The position numbers and the translations under genes were made by a program. The notes beneath the pieces are model-generated. The model ran no database searches and was not told where the DNA came from. It worked only from the letters and a program-made list of their open reading frames with translations. From Dactylonectria macrodidyma (lineage: Eukaryota > Ascomycota > Sordariomycetes > Hypocreales > Nectriaceae), in assembly GCA_020744425.1 (NCBI GenBank), contig JAGMUV010000025.1:992001-1056000 (forward strand): DNA of 64,000 nucleotides, in the 5' to 3' direction. Below are positions 58,170 through 64,000 of the stretch, one piece after another. The first letter of the stretch is position 1, and each line of letters opens with the position of its first letter.

Positions 58170-58802
58170 GATAGCTTATAAATACAGGGCCCTTAGAGCA
58201 TTTAGGGAGGGGATTTATAATGCTATTACTAACTAATAGGCCAGTGATGCGTGTACGGGGCGGTGCAGGTATGGCTCGCCGGTTTTTCTAGTTATCTGAC
58301 TAAGGCTAGAATATTAGTATATTAGAGGTTATGCTATTATATAAGGAGTTAATTAAACACACCCCTCTAACTAAAGCTAGGTAGTGTTATAATGTGTATT
58401 TAAGTAGTAGGGCGTGTATATAATATATGCTTATTATAGTAATATCCTTTTAACTATTTTAATATAAAGAGTATATAAGGACTTAGAGTAAGGACTTAAT
58501 ATAATTAAGAATATATATATCCAGTTTTAATTAAATGTTTAGTTTAGTAATTAGAATAAAGATCTAGTATATAACAAATTCCTATTAATATACAGTTATT
58601 ACTCAATCTAATAAAAGTTACTTTTAAATAAAGAAGGAAGATTAATAAAGCTTATAGTTATATTTACTATTGCTTTCTCTTTAGATCTCTCTTTTCATTC
58701 TTTTAAGTAAGACATATAGACTAATAGTACTTTAGAGTACTTAGGAATATATAATTTTATTAGAAGAGTTAGAAGTAGCTAACTTTATTAAGCAATTTTG
58801 CT
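58170..58802. other. Mixed AT-rich spacer
   Basis: A short GC-rich patch (GGGGCGGTGCAGG near 58258) is followed by RIP-mutated DNA up to MITE E4. No gene or repeat pair is recognised. Confidence 0.4.
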
Positions 58803-59229
58803 TAATATACTTAATAAGTGAGTGTAATAAATAAGCGAGTGTAATAATACACTGTATAATGAAAAATAACCTACTCTAGACAATCTAAAACCAGTAATAA
58901 AATTATTAGACTTATATAAGCTTTATTTTTTTAACTTAGTATATTTTAATATAGTAAATATTTTTTATATAATTTAACTAGCTTATTAAGTTAGATATAA
59001 TAAGATATATAGTGTGAATAGATTTTTTCTTAATAAGTTAAAAAATAAAAATATATAAAATTCTAAAAATTTATATCTTATATATTCTTACTTAATAAAT
59101 ATGATTCCTAGTTTATAGTATTTTTAGCTTAAATTTAAATTTTAAATTTTTTTTAAAAATTATACTTTAAAGTAAAAAGTTTAAGTATTACATACCTTTA
59201 TTTATTATACTCGCTTATTATATATATTA
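58803..59229. repeat. MITE E4 (427 bp, subrepeat-bearing TIRs)
   Basis: It is the most RIP-mutated family member. The left end begins TAATATACTTAATAAG and holds AAGTGAGTGTAATA at 58816-58829 and AAGCGAGTGTAATA at 58833-58846, with AAT between. The inverted right end is more decayed. An interior TAGTGTGAATAG block matches E1-E3. TA flanks both ends. Confidence 0.8.
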
Positions 59230-59500
59230 TAAAGTAATTAAAGATCTAAAAGTAGCTTTAAGAATAAGTCTTCTAAAGTATTATAAAGTATATAATAGTA
59301 TTATAACTTATATAATAAATTAAGATAGTACTATTTATATTATAAAGTATATAGTACTTTATATTATTATAAAGTCCTTATATATAAAATATATAACTAA
59401 TAAGAAAATATCTCCTTTAGCTCTTATTAGATAGGATTATAAATAATATATTTAAAACCTTCTGATTTTTAGCTTTATAATAATATATAATATGCCTCAG

Positions 59501-61048
59501 CATTATTAAAACCGCTATTCGGACTTTTATTTCTGCGCTATTACATTCCTTATTACTGCGTTTTTATATAGTTATATATTTATATTGCTTAAGTTATTAT
59601 AAAACGAAGCACTCGATTGATTAGTTAACCTAGTTATAAATAGACTCTTATCCCTCCTCTCTTATATTAGTAAAACCTCTCTTTATTACATCCTTCTATC
59701 TTAGTCCTTTTATATATTAATAATAGCTATATTATCTATAACTTGCATTATTTACTCTTTATTAATATTAGCTAGTAACTTAAAGAATGCTATTTCTTCT
59801 AAAGATATTTTAGTTATTAACTTTACTACTAGTTATCTTAAGAAGTATTATTTATTTTTAATCTAGTTCTTAAATTATTAGTTACTTCTAAAGAGGCACA
59901 GTCTTAAGAATACTTTAGTCTTAAAGATTACTAAAGTAACTCACTTATTATTAAAGAGTCACCAGGTCTTAATAGTTCTAGTTTCCTTAAGACTATAATC
60001 TACTACTATAGCCTTTATATAACAATCCACACTTCACATTACGTCTCCTAGCCCGTCAGGCCAAAAGATAAGTCTATAATTATAATAGTAATGATTATAA
60101 GTATGGATAATAGCTATTAAATAGAGTCTTATACACGCCTGGCTATTTAGGTTATAATACGATATCTCCCCTCTTAGTAGCTTGTCCCTAAGCCTATTAG
60201 TCTAGGCGCTAATAAGGGTAAACAGGCTTTATTATCTTACGCTTTAGCTGCTCTACTCTGACTAGCTGATTAGGCCTAGTCTAAGCTAGTAGTAGGATTC
60301 CTATTAAAGCTAGTAACTCTAGAATTGAACTTATAACCTCTATTACATTAATCCGCATTATGTGATTATTATATAATGATTTATACTTTGCATTACATCT
60401 CCTAGTCTGTTAGGCTAAAAGATAAGTCTATAATCATAATAGTAGTAATTATAAGTGTGGATAATAGCTATTAAATAGGGTCTTATGCATGCCTGGCTGT
60501 TCAGGTTATAATACTTTAGCTTATTAAGGGTTTCTATATTCTTACTAAGCTCAGTATTTAAGTTATATATAGAAAGAGTATTATAGCTGCTAAAACCCGA
60601 GTTACTAAGAGCGTGGAGTGTATTATACTAGATGTTTATTATAGTATTCATTATAGTTAGTCTCTGATAAGTTAAATTGCAATGTAACTGGAATTGTAAA
60701 GAGTTGAATTGTAATGTGAGTATGAGTTAGAATTGTAACGAGCTTGGAATACGATGAATGCAGAGCCCTTATAGGGCTTTTATTATATAACGATTTTGCC
60801 TTCTAATATCTAGCTTTTCTGTCTAGCTTTTCTGTCTAGCTTTTCCAGTAATGTATCTTAAAGGGTTAAATAGGACAGCAAGGCTTATACCTTAATATAG
60901 TAGAAACTCTAGTCATTCTGAGTTACTATTACCTTAGGCTTGGGTTTTAGGCCCTTATACTATTATTTACTATTAGTTATATTTTTTTTTTAACTATTTA
61001 ACCTCTGGCCCCTCTCTGAGTATGCACTACTAAGGACTATAACCTTAA
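59501..61048 (+). mobile_element. 1.55-kb insertion inside solo LTR G2
   Basis: It interrupts the LTR between TAATATGCCTCAG (59488-59500) and TAATATGCTTTAA (61049-61061). These are copies of the same site differing by RIP-type changes, so the target duplication is about 10-13 bp. Such length points away from LTR elements (4-6 bp) and toward a MULE-type (9-11 bp) or LINE-type insertion. The left end contains the fragment also seen at 1417-1560. TRIM T2 is nested inside. No coding domain is recognised. Confidence 0.65.
60018..60513 (-). mobile_element. TRIM-like element T2 (496 bp)
   Basis: It is the same element as T1: 142-bp direct repeats (60018-60159 and 60372-60513) and a 212-bp interior. 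CTTTA flanks both sides (60013-60017 and 60514-60518), a perfect 5-bp target duplication. It is much more RIP-mutated than T1, and the B-box-like motif has been destroyed. The identical length and different target site confirm T1 and T2 as independent insertions. Confidence 0.8.
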
Positions 61049-61480
61049 TAATATGCTTTAAAAAGCCTATCTTCCTTATACTATAACTATAAAAGACACT
61101 TATAATAAGAACCTTTAATAAAGTTAGAATTCAAGTATTAAATATATATCTAACAGTCTTGAAACTCAGGATATATCTTACCCGGTTTTACTATAATAAA
61201 TTGTTTAAATCCTCTATTAGATTGGACATATAATTAAATAGCAATCTCTCTATAAAGCTGGGGCTTTTCTCTAGCCAGTCTATAATAATTATTATTATTA
61301 ATACATGCATTTCTTAACTAATTATATTAAACTGACTACCTTTCTAATCGTTTTTTCCTGCTCTTTCTAAATCTTTAATCTCTTTTTTAATTAGTCAATT
61401 CCTTAACCCACAATCGCCGAGTTCTACTAATAACCTTCTACTCCTCTTATTCCTTCCACTACTATAGCCTTTACAATTAT

Positions 61481-61810
61481 TGCTTTAATTCCTATACTTT
61501 ATTCAGAGTATTAATAAAATTTTATTCTATAAGTTATATAAGTTGCTTTTAATATTTACTATATTTAGAATTTATTATTTATACTATGTAAGTCTAGTAA
61601 CACTCTTTAAGAGTGTAAGTAAAAGCAGAAGGCAATAATGAATATTACTGTACTCTTTTATTAAATAATTATACATCCTTTAAACCCTGCTCTCAGCCTT
61701 ATAATCCTTAGTAAAATCGCTCACACTACTTTATACACCCTTAGTATTACTTATAATATTATAAACTTCTTTACTTCCTTTAATTTCTTTAATAAGGAGG
61801 ACCTAACTAA
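61481..61810. other. Spacer between solo LTR G2 and element F
   Basis: AT-rich with intermediate RIP. It ends in GGAGGACCTAACTAA just before the LTR of element F. Nothing is recognised. Confidence 0.4.
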
Positions 61811-62224
61811 TGTCACAGCCCGGTCTGCACAGACCACGTAACGCCGGCCAGGCGGACCTACCTTACTAATTTCTAACCAATTCCGTTAGATTACGATTCT
61901 AAACCATGATCCTAGCAATAGATTACGATTCTAAACCGTAATCCTAGTGATAGATCACGATCTCTAACTGTGATCCTAAGGGATGGATTATAATCTCTAA
62001 CCGTAATCTATTAGGATATTATTTATATATAAGTATATTCATTTAGCACTTTTATAGAGATAGCCTTACTAGCTATTAATATACTTAGTTATATTAAATC
62101 TACTATTCTACTATTATTAGACTATAACCTATATTACTTATTATAATATCTCTAATCTATTTAATTATAAATACTATATACTTTAGACTTACTTTAGAGC
62201 CTTAGTATAAGCCTAACTATTATA
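61811..62224 (+). repeat. 5' LTR of element F
   Basis: Its 3' end is set by alignment with the left LTR of element A, whose downstream sequence is shared. The first 200 bp are lightly mutated and contain four tandem hairpin units. The last 200 bp are strongly RIP-mutated. Confidence 0.7.
61887..62013. repeat. Four about 32-bp tandem hairpin repeats in LTR of F
   Basis: Units start at 61887, 61919, 61951 and 61984. Each is an imperfect palindrome of the form GATTACG...CGTAATC, with a TCTAAAC-like loop, joined by CCTAG-like linkers. Paired changes partly preserve the palindrome (GATTACG/CGTAATC versus GATCACG/TGTGATC). Confidence 0.75.
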
Positions 62225-62429
62225 TATTAATAGCTCTTATTTAGTATATTATTATATTAACTTAAGTAATACTTTATATTATTAGTATATTTAGAATAAA
62301 CCGAACTCCTATTACTCTAAATAGTATGCTTATACTACTAGTATATATAACCCTACTAAGCAATACTAAAATAGTAATAGAGGTCTAGTAACTTTATACT
62401 CTTATTTAAACTCTATAGTAATAAGTATA

Positions 62430-63290
62430 GAATTAACTAGCTATAACACCCGCTATAACTATAAATAATAACCATAATTCAGAAGAAACGATTAAGCTAT
62501 TAAAGCCTGAACTATTTGACGGTTTACTAAGCGATATGATTCTATTCATTACTAAGATAAAGGGATACTTTTAATTCTTCTTATAATATCTTACGTTATT
62601 CGAAGTATGCCTATTATTTATAAATAACCTAATAATTAAGAATACTAAGGACTGGTTTAAACTAATTATAAAAGACTTCTTAAATAATAATAAGGCTAGC
62701 TAAGACTAAGATACTATTAATATCTTTACTAATTAAGAGAATTTTAAAAAAGTAATTAAAAATACCTTTAATATAGTTAATAAAGAAAGGCAGATAATAA
62801 CTAAGATCTATAAGATTAAGTAAATTAAATCTACTACTACTTATACTATTATATTCTAATAAGTTACTTTTAAACTAGAATAAGATAATAATATACTTAT
62901 AGAAATCTTTTACTAAGGACTTAAAGAAGAAGTTAAAAATAAGCTATATAAAGCTAACTAACTTAATATACTTATAAAGTATATTACTATAGCTATTAAG
63001 ATTAATAAATAATAGTATAAAAGATAAAGGAAGAAGGCTAAGAACTAATAAAGAAGCTAAAGTAATAACTATAATCCGTATTACCCTAAGAATTAAGATA
63101 ATTAGAAAAATAAAAACTGGGTTAATACTTCTTATAGAACTCGAGCTAGACTTATAGAACTTAAAGCAGTTTAATAAGACTATTCTAAGGTTAAATACTA
63201 GAATTATAGTAAAATAGAATACTTTAAGAATAAGTACTAAAGCCTTAAGATAAATCAGAAGTATAAGCCTATACTAAAAAGTAAGAACCT
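62430..63290 (+). pseudogene. Element F gag relic with dead zinc knuckle
   Basis: The capsid-type region includes LKPELFDGLLSDMILFITKI (about 62500-62560) and a downstream helical part. At 63196-63237 the nucleocapsid knuckle reads Y-stop-NYSKIEYFKNKY. It has the spacing of a C-x2-C-x4-H-x4-C knuckle, but all three Cys positions and the His are now Tyr, all through G-to-A or C-to-T changes. Confidence 0.65.
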
Positions 63291-64000
63291 TTAGTCTACT
63301 AATTATTAGTACTTATTTAAGACCTTTACTATAACTAGAAGCAGCTATTATAATATATTTAGTAAAGTTAGAGAAGATATAATTAACTCTAAGTCTAAAC
63401 CTAAGACTACTGAATAATAAGATAAAATAGAAGCTAGAAGAGAAGCCCGCTAAAGCGAATAAGCATGACGATTAATAAAGGAAATACTAAAAGAAAAGTA
63501 AGTATGCTTAGTACATAAAGGCAAAAGCGCCTAAGGATGCTATACTAAACGTAAGGTAGCTAGAGAAGCTAATAGATAATAGGACCTTATTTTAAAAGGC
63601 TGACTTATAAAGAATACTATAAATAGAAAGATCCTTACTATAGTTAAGAAAGGTAATAAATGCATATAATTCATACCTATTTTAAAAGATAGCAAATCCT
63701 ATAGATAGAAAGTTAAGAAAGAAATCCTTAATAAATAACTAAGCTAAGTTAAAGTAAACTATAGTTAAAAAAGAAATGCACTTAGTATAACCTTCTAGCT
63801 ACTTAAGACTCAGACTATATAAATAAATAATGACTATAACTACTAATAAGTCAGCTATATAAAGAACAAGTGTCTAGTATTATTTTCTAAAAAAGGTAAA
63901 TAAATCTAGAATAAACTCTATAATAATAAGAAACCTAAGTAAGGCAGCAAATAATAAAATACTAGTACTAATAAGCACTATAAACCCTCATAAAGCAGAA

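Larger units (their letters stand above)
59368..61475 (-). mobile_element. Solo LTR G2, inverted copy of G1, interrupted
   Basis: The reverse complement matches the solo LTR at 21404-21950. ATTAT flanks both ends (59363-59367 and 61476-61480), a perfect 5-bp target duplication. Removing the 1.55-kb insertion and its duplicated site leaves exactly 547 bp, the length of G1. Unlike G1 it is heavily RIP-mutated. Confidence 0.8.
61811..64000 (+). mobile_element. Chromovirus F, 5' part, runs off the window
   Basis: The LTR spans 61811-62224 (414 bp), starting TGTCACAGCCC and ending CTATTATA. Start motif and downstream TATTAATAGCTCTTATTTA match element A, so the two are related families. The gag region follows. 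The 3' LTR lies beyond the window. Confidence 0.75.

Noticed and set aside
61811..64000. Telomere or subtelomere near the window end
   Set aside because: No TTAGGG-type arrays are present; the tandem repeats there belong to an LTR.

Overview
The window reads as a heterochromatic, transposon-packed stretch of a filamentous ascomycete (Pezizomycotina-type) nuclear genome. Most of it is extremely AT-rich, TpA-heavy and poor in CpA/TpG. Repeated elements differ from one another almost only by C-to-T and G-to-A changes, and transposon reading frames are broken mainly at codons that could once have been Gln or Trp. This is the signature of repeat-induced point mutation (RIP). No species can be named from the sequence alone.

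Layout. 1-250 is a GC-rich edge with a tRNA-like B box. 517-945 is a 429-bp MITE (E1). 1703-30178 is a Gypsy/chromovirus-type element (A) with 383-bp LTRs. A second Gypsy element (B, 7868-28528, 398-bp LTRs) sits inside its polyprotein. A third, minus-strand chromovirus (C, 14251-22085, 270-bp LTRs) sits inside B, and a 547-bp solo LTR (21404-21950) sits inside the right LTR of C. The nest is therefore four levels deep, with target-site duplications at three of the four levels. Directly after A lies a truncated inverted copy, so about 750 bp are mirrored around position 30206. 31687-32132 is MITE E2.

An island of normal base composition runs from about 33.2 to 38.7 kb. It holds broken pieces of other genes: an ankyrin-repeat relic (minus), a WD40 relic (plus) and a MULE-transposase fragment (plus). 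It also holds the only intact gene in the window, a minus-strand multi-pass membrane protein of the fungal DUF3433 type (35366-37772, probably with a 49-nt intron near the start).

RIP-mutated DNA resumes at about 38.7 kb: MITE E3 (39597-40018), the end of a chromovirus pol (H, about 40.0-41.8 kb), a Gypsy relic (D) of the same family as C, and a Helitron relic whose Pif1-type helicase is readable in one frame to about 55.15 kb. Next come a cluster of short AGTC-rich repeats, a paralogue of the 33.4-kb fragment carrying a 496-bp TRIM-like element, an unidentified minus-strand relic, MITE E4, a second copy of the 547-bp solo LTR holding a 1.55-kb insertion that itself holds a second 496-bp TRIM, and the 5' end of another chromovirus (F) running off the window.

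The most useful observations are three. (1) A four-member MITE family has TIRs carrying two copies of a 14-mer at fixed spacing; the core of the 14-mer differs between elements but agrees among the four copies within an element. (2) Two TRIM-like elements have identical total and LTR lengths, and one has an empty site in the same window that confirms its ends. (3) Elements B and C each carry a long decayed reading frame outside the usual gag-pol. Apart from the DUF3433 gene, nothing here looks capable of encoding an intact protein.
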